Of a stretch of DNA of 64,000 nucleotides, positions 46,425 to 59,599 are shown piece by piece. The stretch's first letter is position 1; every line of letters starts with the position of its first letter. The notes below the pieces were generated by a model. It saw nothing but the letters and a program-made list of their open reading frames with translations. It had not been told where the DNA came from and made no database searches. The DNA is taken from assembly GCA_947095535.1 (NCBI GenBank), contig OX352773.1, positions 92,042,670 through 92,106,669 of the forward strand, in the 5' to 3' direction. A program made the position numbers and the translations under genes. The DNA comes from Poecilobothrus nobilitatus (Eukaryota; Arthropoda; Insecta; Diptera; Dolichopodidae).

Positions 46425-47030
46425 TAAAACAAGAAATTGAAAGGAAATACCTATAAAACAAAGGTAATAGATATTGACGAAATATAAATTGAAATGTTCT
46501 TGAAATAAATAAGAGACCTTTTAATATCTTAAGTATCTTCAAACAAAAAAATTAAAATTTAGAGTATAGGTTAAGTGTTATTTAATTTAAAATTTCATTT
46601 ATCTTAATTAATTTCCAAGGAATCCTTTTATAAAATTTCAAAAGGATATAAGAAAAAACTTAATTTCTACTTATGTATGTATGTTTTTTTTTTTTTTTGC
46701 AATTTAATTTTTATTTTTCTCAGATAGAATAAAAAGTTTAAAACTTTTTTCTTAAAGTGTTTGTTCTTTAAATATATAGAAAAAAAATTTTAAAAGTTTA
46801 TTTCTTTTATTGCTTTTTAATGAAAATTCTATTTTTCAATGATATTATTTCATATTTTTCAATTGTTACTAATAATAAAATGTTTTATAATTAAACTTTA
46901 AAAATGATTTTTTATTTTTAGTTTTCAATATCAAAAATGGATGTCAAGGGCAATATCAAAATTAAACATTAAAATAATTAACTTTACATATAAATTTGAT
47001 AAATTTTATTATCGTAATTGAAATTTTTGG
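45490..47030. other. A+T-rich DNA with a TA microsatellite
   Basis: A TA dinucleotide run spans about 46393-46420. No gene or recognised repeat family; the 74-codon minus frame at 46318 is partly the translated microsatellite. Confidence 0.5.
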
Positions 47031-47126
47031 ATGTACTACGAAAGCCGAATTATCATAATGCTGCTTAATCAAAATCCTATAATGTTTTTTAAAATTCTAT
47101 GTTTTTTTCAAATTTTCGAAAACCGT

Positions 47127-47440
47127 ATAACCCTGATTTCAATCCCAATTTTAAAATCCGTCCTAATTCAGAATCGCACATATACATATACATATATAAA
47201 TATTTTGGAAAAAGTGTATAACTCTGATTTTGAACATAACCCTAAAATCATACATATAATAAATTATCTGAAAATAAAAGCATATAAAAAGCGTGTAACC
47301 CTGATTTTGAACCTACTTCTAAAATCCACTCAAATTATTTTTTTTTACCCAAATAACCGGAAAAAACAGCATTTTAAAAAACAGCATTTTGATGAAACAG
47401 GATTCTGATAAAGCTGGATTGTGATAAACCGGATTTTGAT
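47127..47440 (+). repeat. ~83-bp degenerate tandem units plus a 16-bp array
   Basis: The phrase GTRTAACYCTGATTTTGAAC, followed by CTAAAATCC some 20 bp later, occurs at about 47127, 47213 and 47293 (periods ~86 and ~80). Right after it, AAACAGGATTCTGATA, AAGCTGGATTGTGATA and AACCGGATTTTGATA form a 15-16-bp array (about 47378-47442). The 125-codon frame at 47031-47408 comes from this periodic sequence and is not believed to be a gene. Confidence 0.75.
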
Positions 47441-47459
47441 ACGATCTCAAGATTTTTTG

Positions 47460-48740
47460 CTAAGGAGAGATAATCAAAATCACATAATAAATTTCGAATT
47501 AGACTAATTTTTAATTAATGTTAAATCAAATATATTAATTTTGTCAAATGTAATGGATAAAAGTGATAAAAAAGCTTATAATTTTAATCAGAAATGGAAA
47601 ATCTATTAAAACCTTTCATTGCCTACTGAGTACTGAAGTAGAATTGAGATTTTGGATAGAAATAGCAGAATATTGGAAATTTTCCGAATATACTGGCTAA
47701 GTTTTCACAGTCTGATCTAGTCTGTTTCAGAATCTAAAGAGGAAGTCCTTATAACTAACTATAGAATCTAGAAATAATTAAGAAAAGGTTTTGCATTAAA
47801 CATTTTTAAGACCGCAATAACTGTAATACCTTTTAGTATCTAACTTTCAATAATAATTTTCAAATTCATGGAAAGAGAATTAGTTCTATATTGCCTTTGG
47901 TATAGTCCAAAAAGCTTGCTTTTCAAATGATTTTTGTTGTGTAAATGAAAACTAGCTTGAAACAATGTTTGTAAAAGTCCTTTTCATTATAAGAACAACG
48001 GCCAAATATAAGTCATGATGAGCAGCGGTTGATTGCAAATCTTGTGACATTGTTCAATTGTTCAATTAATCATTCTTTAAAAAGTACCACCGAGATTTTA
48101 GTTACAAAGATCTCACAAATTACATCTTTTCAGAAAAGAAGTTAATTATAACTCGAATTTTCTCGATCAAGTTTAATATAAATAAAGTGTTTAATTTATA
48201 TTCGATAAATAAAATAAATAAAACTCACCATTTAAAATTTATTCAATTCAATTTTCAATTTATTGAATGAAAACTACAGATATCATTTAACAATCACTCA
48301 TCAATCATATAATTTTTACGTTTCTTTTTAAATCAAATTGAAATTTAATATAATTTTAAAATAATTTAAAATGTTCTTGACTTACACATAATTTGTCATT
48401 TTTTTTTTCAAAGAAATATTATTTAAAAATAATTTTATTTTACCACAATAAATTCAAAAGTATAAAAAATTTATTTTGCAAAAAAAATAATGGTTTTTTA
48501 AGGAAATTTTCATTTCATTTTATCCAAGTTATCATTTTTAAATGCGGAAACTTCTTTTTTTAATATAGCAAATAATATTTTGAGAATAAAAACACAAATT
48601 TTTGTTATTTTTGTTTTTTTAATTTTTTTTTATTTTAAAAAATAAAATTTTCAATCTAAAAAAAAAAAAAAAAAATTCCGCAGAGAAATCAATTTTCTGT
48701 GTTATTGCTGTTGTTCTTATTTTTGGTTCTCTTTTTTACT
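47460..48740. other. A+T-rich DNA, no gene seen
   Basis: A mixed-composition patch at 47620-47900 is followed by poly-A/T sequence. If the exons at 48744 and 49239 are real, this is downstream intron. Confidence 0.45.
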
Positions 48741-48743
48741 TAC

Positions 48744-48808
48744 CAATATTTCAATACCGATTGTTCAATTTTATCATCATCTGACTGACAACGAATCATC
48801 AGCAGCAT
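48744..48808 (-). CDS. Internal exon candidate of a minus-strand host gene (65 bp)
   Basis: On the minus strand, a pyrimidine-rich stretch ending TTAATACAG precedes 65 nt starting ATGCTGCTG, which end in TATTG before GTAAGTA, a near-consensus donor. Only one frame is open (M L L M I R C Q S D D D K I E Q S V L K Y W). The segment is clearly less A+T-rich than its surroundings. The 65 nt shift phase by two, so a coding exon would need matching neighbours; the 26-bp candidate at 49239-49264 fits. The gene is not recognised. Confidence 0.5.
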
Positions 48809-49238
48809 CTGTATTAAGATAATAGAAGAATGTTAATTATATTCTGGGGAATAAAACCAAACAAAAAAAAAAATCGAATTTATTGAACGCATTGGCGTTA
48901 TTAAACTATGTTTTATGTTTATATACTATCCTATGGTAAAAGGATTTAAAGGATATATATAAAGATGCATTACAAAATTTTATTGATCTTTTTTTGCTTA
49001 AAGGGGATTTCATTAGTTTTTTTTTGTTTGTCTGAGCTTATGTGCTCTTTTTTAATAAATTAGTTTCTAGTTTTTTTTTATTGTTTTCTTCTTTTTTTTC
49101 ATTCATAGGATAAATATTTAAGAGATTTTAAAAAGTATTACGCGATATAATAAATGAAAGGGTTAAGGGGTTACAAAAAATATAAACAAAAAAGAAATTT
49201 TACTAATTAAATACGACGAAATTTTTATTAGCACTCAC

Positions 49239-49264
49239 TTCATCACAAAATAAAGAGCTTTGAT
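49239..49264 (-). CDS. Microexon candidate upstream of the 65-bp exon
   Basis: On the minus strand ATTATCTTCAG precedes 26 nt (ATCAAAGCTC...GATGAA), followed by GTGAGTGC. Joined to the next candidate exon (48808-48744), the frame that is open there is also open here (Q S S L F C D E). Microexons of this size exist in long neuronal or muscle genes of flies. Chance is possible because the segment is so short. Confidence 0.3.
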
Positions 49265-49269
49265 CTGAA

Positions 49270-51715
49270 GATAATGGTTGATATTCAAAAATTGGTACTC
49301 GTTATATTTTTTTTTGCACGTTACCCAAAATTTAGGAAAGGCTTCTTTTGAATAAAGCTATTGTAAATTTAGGTAATGGGAAGAGGAATTGGATGGAAAT
49401 AGAATAATAAGAGAGAGTTGGAAAGTATATTGAAACCAAACCCGTACAGATTTTTTTTTGAAAAGTTTCGAATTATATAAAGCACCATATCTATCAGACT
49501 GAGACATATTGGATATAAGCATTTTCCACATCTTTGCAGTTTCCACAATGTATTAGTTTTTATAACCAATTTTAAATCACCTAGGAATTTAGTGCAGAAA
49601 ATAAAAAAAAGATAATTCTTCAATATTTCGACGTATGTTAAGAGAAATAGAGTTCATACCTACATAACAGGATCACACAAAATAATTCAAAGTGTTTTTG
49701 AATTTTATCCACGAACTTAATGAAAATTGAGGCCATATGTGGAAGTTATACTCTTTATACTCTTATCTTTTCTTTACCTATGTCAGAATAATTCTTGAAT
49801 ATACAAGTCTTATGAAGCTAGACTTTTTCTAATAGACCTAAATTCCCTACAGTCATGTCTATTAATGGAGGACATTTTTTTTTATTCTGCATGAAAGCAT
49901 GCATAGCGTAAATTGATAGCAAAGTCTGTTTATTTTGCTGTAACAAAAATAAATTATATTAGATATTATTATTTACTCAGTTAATAACTTCTGCAACATC
50001 ATTTTATACAAAACTAACCCTTTATGTCTTTAGATCTTAGTTCAATCAATGAACCTTAGTCTGCTTATTTATGGGCTTAAACCTTGGTTCAATCTTGACA
50101 TACTGGAAGTAGAACCAAACGGTGACTGATTTAAGTTTCGTTTAAATCCGTAAATTAAATAATTTTACCTGCAAAATTCACTTTAATCTACTTTTAACAT
50201 ATTGTATCAAAGTTGCAGATTACGTTTGCAAAAAAAAACATGTAGATATTATAACATTGTAATTCATAGTAGTAGTACTAGAGGTAGTAGTAGTAGCAAC
50301 CATTATTATTATTCCGACAACTAAACATCATTTCATTTAAACATCATTCCGATAACTAAACATCAGTGCCACTTGTAAATGGGTAACGTTTCAGTTTTTT
50401 GTAATAGTTCTCTAAATGAACAATTTAAACGATGCTTGGATTAAGTAAATGTCTGATACAATACAAAATATTAGCCAGATCAGAAAATAAACTTTACAAC
50501 GGGATCTTTAGCTGCTTTCAATCAAATCTTTAGTTGCTTTCTTTGTTACATCTAAAATATTCTCATTCCACAGAGTTTTTTTGATTTAGCAGCTTACCTA
50601 AAATATTTGAATCAGTGTGAATTGATCTCTTTTTTGCAAGTGTTCAGACAGCTTTAAGTTTTGTAAGGTTTGAACTCGAAGTGTTTAACTATGATTGAAG
50701 CTAAGAATACATTTCAAGCTTTTCTGATTAAATATTAAAATTTCTTTTTTTATTATTTATTTGATGCCAATATTTATCCAGTATATAGTTTCTAACTACT
50801 TCCATTAAATATTAAAAATTAAAATGGAACATATTTTGACTTTATTGTTTAGTCATTGGCATTCGTCATTCAAATCTATTCTAATTTTTCCTGCAAATAA
50901 AAAAAAGAAAGTCATATTTAAAATTTTTGTTTAATTTTTAATTTTATTCATCTAAACTCTTGATTTTATCAGTATTCTCTTTTCTAATAATTTTAATTTA
51001 TGGTTAAACTAGTCGGAAGTTTCCTTAATTAAAATTCTATTCAAATATGTATATATATATATATATTTTGAAAATTTTTCAATTGTTTTTTTGCAAAAGA
51101 ATTCCTACATAACATAAAAAACCAAAATTTTAAAACACTACTTTAAAATTTTGTATTTTTGCAGACATTGTAGACTTTGATTATGGTTCAATTATATTTT
51201 GAAATTCTATATCTATAAATTCAAACTATTTATAATTCAAAATCAAGAAGTTACAGAAGCGTTATCGATTATACACTTTTTCAGTACAAAAAACAAAAAA
51301 CAAAAAAAAAAAAAGTACATAAAAAAGGATACAAATGGAAAGACCCACAAGAACAATAAGAAAAGATTTCTTTAAATATTAATGAATTCTATTCTGGTTT
51401 GGGGGTTTTCTTAATTGAGAATAGGTTCAATTAGAATTAAATTGTTTAAAATTAGAAAATAAAGTTTGAAAAATAACGTCAATTTATTTTTTTAATTGGA
51501 GAAATTATAGTTATACAAGTAAAGGAGTAAAGGTAATTAACTGAATGAACTTTTGTAACTATTTAAAAAACTATAAGTAAAAAAAATTCTTAGTTAAACA
51601 CAATATTAAAAGGAATAAAATAATATTATTATAATTATTGTAAATTGTATATTGAAATTTATTTAGAAAAAATAGATGATCTATACATCAAATTGTTTCC
51701 CTTTTAAGAAAAATT
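49270..51715. other. A+T-rich DNA, no gene seen
   Basis: AGT/GTA triplet repeats at 50270-50296. CATCATTTCATTTAAACATC-type duplicated words lie near 50325-50365. Overlapping 62- and 84-codon minus frames at 49358-49623 are not recognised. TA run at 51050-51066. Confidence 0.5.
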
Positions 51716-51719
51716 CTAA

Positions 51720-51930
51720 AGGTATAATAAATTTGTCATTACGTTTGTCACACCTTATAGGAGCCCAGCTAGATATAGACTCACTTGTATGCAGCGTATC
51801 AGAATCGAATTATCAGGGTCGATTAAGTCATGTGCGTTTATTCTTCCGTCAGTCTGACCACCCGTCTCCACTATAACTCAAAAAATAAACCGGCTAGGAT
51901 TCTAAAACTTTTACCACATCATTTTTATAA
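51720..51930 (+). mobile_element. Family B element, 5' fragment
   Basis: GGTATAATAAATTTGTCATT, 'aggagcccagctagatatag' and 'taactcaaaaaataaac' match the first ~200 bp of the copy at 11497. The repeat units are absent. The 66-codon frame at 51676 is a shadow. Confidence 0.75.
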
Positions 51931-54900
51931 AATTGTTAGTTTTAGTATTTAAATCCAGCAATTAGTTCAGCCGGCTCATAACAAAATATAATAAATTTAA
52001 AAAAAATTTTAAAAACTTAAACTGGAATTTTGTAAAAATTAATTTAATTATGTTTAAATTAGTTTTTAAATTCAATACTATATAGGTAGTCACTTAAAAT
52101 TTATGTATATTTCTAAAATAAAATAAATATTCTTTTAAAAATCAATGTTCTAACTTCTGACTCTTAAAAAATCGATTTTATATCCGAACATTTTCTGAAT
52201 GCTAATTATTAGGTCTATCCGCCTACTAAAAATTCAAAATATAAGATGGCCGAAATTTATAACAAATAAGGCACTACTAACTATAACTAGATAAAAACCT
52301 ATACTCTGCCAAATAAGAGGTGATTGGCTCCCACCTTCCAAAGGAACCAAAAAAAAACATGTAAATTTATAAAAAATTTGTACTGTAATGTTTAAAGAAC
52401 TCTAGCCACACAAAACATTTTTTAGAAACTAATAGACTTTGAAATTTAAAAACTTTCCCTCTCTAAGCTATTGGTCTGTGTTATTTGAATACGTCATTAG
52501 TAGTGTGCTAATAAAATTATTCTCTGGTTATAGGCGCACAAAACTTTAATTATACACCTTCTTTAAAAATCAAACATGTAAGAATTACTTGAGGGAAGGA
52601 TACATGAAATGACTACACAGATAAGAATAACATACAATTTTCCTAATTATAAAATCAAAAAACAGAAATCAGAAACTTCTACATAATTTTCAATTTACTT
52701 TTCTATTTGAATATAGTAATTGTGATGATCGTAAAAAATATACGAATCTTTAAAATTTAAAAGAAAATAAATATTAAATGAAATTAATTTTCTTTTAAAT
52801 TATTTTATTTAAAAAAAACTCCCATTTTTTTCGAAAGAATACTTTTTAACTTACTAAATCTTTTTTTGAAATATTAAAATTAAATAGAATGAATTTTTTT
52901 TTTATAATACGCATAGTCTTCAATTTTTGTTATTTAAATTTTATATTATATTTATTTTATTTTGTTTCGTCATCAATTCTAAAATTCAAGAACTCTCTTC
53001 TTTTTTTTTTCTAATATTATTTTTCTTCTCATTTTATCGTTTTCTGTCATTCAAGGATGATAAAAACAAAAACACAATAAAAAATTAAGGATAATAGTTT
53101 TTATATATTGCTATCATAAAATTCTACCAAATTTCACTATATTATATACTCTATTTTCGCCTCTTCTCTTCCACATATGTAAAAAATAGAAAAAGAAAAA
53201 GAAATGGAAAGTAAAATAGAAAAAACCAAATCCCAATATTCATTTTATGGAAATTAAATTAAAAGAAAAAAAAAAAACAAAAAAAAATTCAGAATATTTT
53301 TAAAAATATCTCGTTGAGGTTAGCCTCCAAAACAACATACAGTTCAAAACCTCAATCACCTACACTTTTAAATATTTATTTTCTCTTCTTTTAAGAAACC
53401 CAAACCAAAAAAAAAATGTAATCTAAAAAATTCAGTTGAAATTTTTTTTAGTACTGATCGTACATATATATGCAAGTATGTATATAGTTGAAAATGAATA
53501 TAGAGTCAAAAATTCATAAAATTAAATTGATATGATAGGATCCAACCCCTTTGAGATTTGGTTCTTATTTTTTTGTTTTTTTTTTAAGGAATTTTTCAAA
53601 TTATATTACCAAAAGTAAACAGAATAGGGTGGGTTAGTAATTCATAACATATTACTGTTATATTTGTATGTGAGGGATGGAATTTTCCAAATGCTTCCGC
53701 CCATTGATTTGTGAAAATTGATATTCTTGAATAAAAATTTTTTAGTTGATTTTGTGTTTTTTCTTCGGTTTTAAATTTATTCAATAATAAAAAGAGTATG
53801 TCCTATGGTAGAATTGGAAAATAGAACAATTTTGAAGTATGTAAAACAGATCTAAAATAATATTATGAGTATAAAGGTCTTAAGATAATTGAAATGTATA
53901 TGCATACTAAAATAAAATAAACAATTGTTTTGGATAAGGTAATGATAGTGAATGATGGTTCACTTTAAAAGGAACTTGTACCAGTTGTCAATACTGGAAA
54001 TAACTTAATCTCAAATGAATACTTCTGAATTTTTTTCTTTTGTATTAAGAAAAATTTTTTACTGAGAAAAATTTTGTTATAATCAGTTTCTAGATTGAAT
54101 TTCAGGATTTGCGTTTCATATTGTTATTTTTTTATATTAAATGCAGTTTTTTTTTTTTTCAATTTAATAAAATTATTATTAAGACTTTTTAATTTGTTTT
54201 TCAAAAATCTTTAACAGAAAATACTAATGTAATTTTTAATCTGAAGATTAATTAATTACAACTACTTACTACTGCTGCAGAATTCTATCTACTCTATATT
54301 TAGGTATTCTTTTAAACATTTAGATGTCATCCATCAGTAATCCCTGGTTTTGGTTCTTAATTTTATTTTAAATCTAAAAACAAAACTATTTCAGAATTTA
54401 TGGAGGATTTTAACTAGAAACGTTTTTTCAATGTCGTCGTTATATATGCTGCTAAATGAAAAATTTAAACAAAAAGAGAAGCTTTATCACAATATCTTCA
54501 TTGATATGCAATACAATTTAAGACAAAGAAGTTATTTTCGGATCAATCTAATCAACTGTTCATCACATCACTTATTAAAAACTTTACTAAAGTTCTTATG
54601 TGTACATTTCCTTTTTTCAGTGATTAAAAATTTCAGTGAATAAAAATTAAAAAAAAATTTTTTTTAAATCCTTATAAATTTAAAGAAAAATAATAACAAA
54701 ATGTAAGAAACACATTAAATTTTACATTTAGTTTAATTTAATTTCACAACTGTTCCAATTTTTTTCTCTTCTATTTCCGTTTATAAAATTGATTCAACTC
54801 CATTAAGTTTTTTTCTTCATTTTCTAAATTTTTGATTTTGCTAAAAAGGAGAGCAAGAAAAAAGGAAGTGTTAGTCTAACAAAATTAAACGAATTAAAAA

Positions 54901-56265
54901 GAAAGAAAAAAAAGGCACAAAAAAGAAAAACTAAAATTCATTGTCCATCTCATCTACTCTGGTTCTCTTGACAACTGAATATTACATTAAGAAATTCAAC
55001 TAAAGTAGAGTATGTATGTATGGATATATATAGTTAGTGAAAATGTTCAAGCAAAAATTTTTCTTCTCCATTTACTTTAATAAACATATATTAAAAAATT
55101 ACAAAACTTCAAGACAACTTCCCATAAGAGTTATTTTTTTTTTGTTTTGCATTTTTTTATTCTGTACTTTAGCACAAAATTCCTTCAACATTCACTTGAG
55201 CTGTTATCCTATGAAATTTGTTTTTCTTTTAATTCATATTTTACTATAGAACCTTATTGAAGAAGGAGATAAAAGTTTTGAAAATGGAGGTAATCATCTT
55301 CGATAAAGTGTTTTAGTAAGTCTTTTGCATTTATAATGAGGTATTCTAAATGAAAATTGGTTGTGAAGAATTTGGAATTATGGGAAATGGTAGTTTGAAT
55401 TTGCTAGGTGAAATTAAGTCTTCATCAAAACTTGTTCTATTTTTATTAAAATATCTGTGGTAACAAGAAAAAACTACTCATATTTTCACAGCAAGAAAAA
55501 CTCAATTTGAAAATCTTTGAAGTTTTTGTAGTAAGTATTTGTAGCAAAAACTTTAATGTGTGTTCCTAATTAATTATTTAATTTATATTCTTAATATTCA
55601 CTTCTAATTTATCTTACAACTGTCCCTTAGTATCATATTTCGTTTCAATTCCTCTATCCATTACAAAACCTACAATAACTTTGTATAAACGAATCCTTTT
55701 AAAAAGCTCATATCTAAAGTGTAAAAAAACAGAAAGTAGGATGCAAATGTTTTTTACTCGTTTTAATTTCGGATTTACAGTTTATTGTATAAACATTAGT
55801 AACGACGCCTTTAGTCTAAGTCTCTTATGTGTTATCAAGAGTCCATTTGAATTCTTTACAGTCATTTACCTCATATTTAAATATAAAAAAAAATATGCGT
55901 TAATTACCTAAATTAGTTTTATAAAAATTCATTCTTTATTAAACCAAATTTAACCCTAATTAAGATAAGCTTTTAAAACCTTTCTGAATTTAAAACCTAA
56001 ACAACTAAAACTTTAATTTTTTTACTATATTTTTATAGTATAATATACTATATTTTTTATATTTTATTTAAGTAGTTTCACTCTTATTGATTAGCAAGAG
56101 GTTGAAGCAATATAAATTGTATTTTATTGTTTTATTGTAATCACTAAAGGTTTTTTTTTAATTAAGTGAACTTAAGGTAAAAAAATTACCAATACCTATT
56201 CACTTACTGAGTTAAATTTAAACATTTATTTAATGCAAAGTAATTAAGTAATTTTAAATAATTAT
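51931..56265. other. A+T-rich DNA, no gene seen
   Basis: Over four kilobases without a recognised family. Frames of 62-97 codons (53596, 54350, 55037, 55681) show no domain. The one at 54350-54643 has the most mixed composition but no recognisable motif. Confidence 0.45.
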
Positions 56266-56267
56266 CT

Positions 56268-56972
56268 GACGCATGGCGTAATGATTAAGTCGCCAGCCTT
56301 CAATTGGAGGATCTTGGGTTCAAACCCTGATCAGATCATATAAAAAATTTATAGTAATCTTATATTGTAATACATTAATAGATCGTATAATTAATTATGA
56401 TAATAATAATCACAATAATATTAATATCTGCTACAGTGGAGCTATATTTGGTTACATTATGCTGAAAGGTGTTATATATTAATGCACGTTGTAATCCACT
56501 GATGGCCCTGACTCAGAAGTAAATAATAATATAATACCAATAATAATAAGTGCTACAGTGATAGTTACGTTGCCTTCAATTATTACCTAATTCAGGCAGG
56601 TGTTAGAAAAAATAAATAAGAATGTACTATAAATAGGTTAATGAAAAAAAGTGCAGTTTTTAAATAAATGGAAGTTGAAGTCTTCATTACAAAAAAAAAA
56701 TGCTACATGTTGTATAACTGTTGATGTCTACAGTCTCTGTTAGCAAAATAGTAATAATAGGCGGATTCATTGTTCCCTTACAGTCTCACTCCCAATGTTA
56801 TGTTTCCACATTTTTCTCCTATCCTCTCCTATCCCTACTGTTTTAGCAGTAAGGGATTCAATCCCTTATATTAGCTAATGGGTGAGGTGGTTTAATCAGT
56901 AGAAATCTGACACTAGAAATTGAGGAATTTTTGATGTCTTTGGAAGATTCCTATCTTTTTAGGAAAAAAAAA
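56268..56972 (+). mobile_element. tRNA-derived SINE, family C, extended copy
   Basis: A box TGGCGTAATGA (56274-56284), perfect B box GGTTCAAACCC (56317-56327), AAT microsatellites, then 'ctacagtggagc' and, about 130 bp later, a second 'ctacagtgatag', so part of the middle is duplicated. The 3' module (GGCGGATTCATTGTTCCCTT, 'gggtgaggtggtttaatcag', 'tctttggaagattcctatc') and an A-run close it. At about 700 bp it is the longest copy in the window. Confidence 0.8.
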
Positions 56973-56979
56973 ATAAGCT

Positions 56980-58750
56980 AAATCTACACAATTCTTTCAT
57001 TTTAGTTCTAATTATCATAATATTTTGTCATACAATAAACGTACATGCTTATTATTCATCATAGATCTAGATGTCATCGATTTCGATACTAATCATTTAA
57101 GTACATTTAAGTGATTATTCTTTGTGACTAGAGATAAATTCCCTAATATCTTTACGTATCTCTCTAATAGAATAATACTCTATTATTATGATAGTACAAA
57201 AATAATAATCCATTTAGAGCGTTGTAAACTTTTCGTAGGTATCCAACAATACTGACCAAAATCAGGTAAAAAAAAAAAAATTAAATAAATAAATTCCCTG
57301 TTAATAGTCTTGTAATCTTTAAGTACTTTACTGTTTTACATTTTATTATTTTGTTAATTTTTTTTCTACTTAGCTTAATGGTTGTATTTTTTTTTGTTTT
57401 ACTGATATTTTATATGTTTGATACTCAAGCTACTTTTGTTATTATGCATATTTTTTTTTTTTGTTGTTTTCATCTTTTATCTTTTCCACTTTGGTGAAGC
57501 ACAATTTTGTTATTGTTTATATTAACTTTAGTTAATTTGAGATGAAATGTACCATGGACTGAATGAAATGAAACATTGTTCAGGTAGAACTTAAATTTCT
57601 AATAATTTTGTTTCTTATTTTGGTTTTGTATGTATGTTCTTACTTCGACTCTCTTTTACAGTTATCTGGTTTTATAATTTTCCTTTTTTTTCTTTTTTGC
57701 ATTTAACATTATTAAAGAACAGGAGTTTTTTAATTAATACTCTCGACTTTATTTAAAAAAAAAAAAATCAAGTTTGACGTTTGCATATCAAAATGGTAAC
57801 AGCAACCACCTACCCATTGTGAAGAAAGCATTTTTTAGTGTTTCAGAATTCAGAATTATGATCTGAAGGATTATTCAGTTTAAAGAAAAATATAAAAAGG
57901 TTAACAAACAAAAACAGAGAAAAAAATAATAAGTGTAATAATGTGAAAGGTAACTCCGTTTTTAATTAGTGGATTATTAATGTGAGCTAACAGTGATGAA
58001 AAAACTTGAACTGAATAAACAAAAGTTTTCTTTAAAAAATTGCATGAGTTCTTGTTTAAGTTTTTTTTTTCTTTTTTTTAAGAAATATGAGAAACTTTCA
58101 ATAAAAGTGAAAAAAAAAGTTAAAAATTAAAACAAAGAAAATTATTTCTATATTTAGTTTATTATTCGTTCCTGAATTGAATTATAGACATTAAGAAAAT
58201 GAAAAACTTATCAAAATTAATATACCGACATCTGCAAAATTTTTAGGTTTTTTTTTTTCTTAATTCATTATTTGGATTATTTTGGATTAAAAATCTCTAA
58301 ATAAAAATATTATGATCTAAAAATATTCAAAATAAATATTTTGTAAATTTAGAACAGAATTTTTAAACACAATATCGATGAAAATTATGTAATTATGATG
58401 TAATTATGACGATTTTTTAATAGAAAAAAAAATAGAAGACTTAAATATGTACTTTGATGATAGCGAAACGAATAAACTTTAAAAATCCATTTCACATTGA
58501 AAAATAAAACTCTTATATTAAAATTCAAAAGTTTAATAATTTTCTTTTTTCATTTAAAATTTAAATAATTTTATTTCAAAATAATTTACAATTCATTAAA
58601 ATTCTTTAAAAATTAGTTTTTATATTTTAAATTTTCTTTTCAAAATTCACACAACTTTACAAAGATTTAAAGAAAAAGATTCTGAAAAGTGGCATTTTAA
58701 TTAATAAAGGTCATTCTTATTTAAATCAAACTGTAAAAATAATTTTAATT
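56980..58750. other. A+T-rich DNA, no gene seen
   Basis: T-rich block at 57355-57500 and poly-A/T elsewhere. No frame or repeat recognised. Confidence 0.5.
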
Positions 58751-59139
58751 AATTTAACACATTAACTGCGCGCCCTATAATGTATATAATACAACATTTA
58801 TATTCTGTTTGCCCAATGTTTAAACTACATTTGTTATACAAACATTTTTTCAGAGATATTTTCTTTAACTACATACGCATAAAATTTTCAGAATTTTTTG
58901 TGCGTTATAATTAAAGTTCAATCCTGTATTACAGTTGTGACTAGAAATTATGAATTATCCCTAAAATTGAGGATTATTACATTTTTAAAATATATAGGTT
59001 TAAAGACAACGTCAGCTCTTTCGTTCATCATAATCCTTAAAAGTTGGAAACCTTAAACCAATTTTTACTGCATAGCAGAATTATTCGCTTGACCTAATAT
59101 AGTAAAATAATACTAAAGTTCCCATAACCTAGTAATTTG

Positions 59140-59262
59140 TCAAAAAGGGAGATGGTGTTTAGTGGGTTAAAATCCCACACGTTAATATATAGAGGAATCG
59201 TGCTTCTATCGCTCCTATTTAGCGTCTTTCGATGATTCCCACCTACCCTCGTAAAAAAACAA
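59140..59262 (+). mobile_element. SINE tail module, family D
   Basis: GGGAGATGGTGTTTAGTGGG, 'aaaatcccacacgtt' and 'cgtctttcgatgattcccac' correspond to the minus-strand copy at 30690-30830. It ends in an A-run. The 65-codon minus frame across it is a shadow. Confidence 0.7.
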
Positions 59263-59403
59263 ATCTTTTGAGTATTACATATACTGCCCATCCATCTTAA
59301 TCGAACATTTTACTAAAACCCTTTTTCCGAAGAATCTTCCCACATCCTTATTCCATAAACCAAATTGTACATTTGTATTAAAAGTCCCAAACGAAAATAT
59401 TGT

Positions 59404-59510
59404 TTAAAAAGGGTAGATTTTGATTGGTTAAAATCCAACACAATCTAAAGAAACTTGCAATAGCTCTGGATGACTTTGGAAGTTTTTCACCAGTCATCGC
59501 ACAAAAAAAA
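59404..59510 (+). mobile_element. SINE tail module, family D, diverged
   Basis: AAAGGGTAGATTTTGATTGG, 'aaatccaacac', 'gactttggaagtttttcacc' and a final A-run keep the order of the copy 260 bp upstream. Confidence 0.55.
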
Positions 59511-59599
59511 AATTAATCCGGGTGAAATTATTATCTTTAAATTAAATATTCGATATAATATGGTTTTTGAAGCGGTAATGAGAACGTGTTAAGAAAAAT

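Larger units (their letters stand above)
58754..59592. mobile_element. Possible piggyBac-like MITE (TTAACACRTT ends)
   Basis: TTAACACATTAACTGC at 58754 is matched at the right by the inverse of AACGTGTTAA (59583-59592), giving TTAACACRTT on both ends with TTAA outermost, the hallmark of piggyBac-type targets. The interior has no transposase and holds two SINE tail modules. The shared end is only 10 bp. Confidence 0.35.

Noticed and set aside
47031..47408. 125-codon plus-strand frame
   Set aside because: It lies on the degenerate tandem units; periodic sequence explains the lack of stops.
49358..49623. Minus frames with an LQRCGK-like stretch recalling LINE tails
   Set aside because: Similarity to a LINE motif covers too few residues; no flanking support.
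54242..54265. 24-nt exon-like segment on the minus strand before GTAAGT
   Set aside because: Acceptor (AAATATAG) is weak, two of three frames contain stops, and no phase-matched partner was found.
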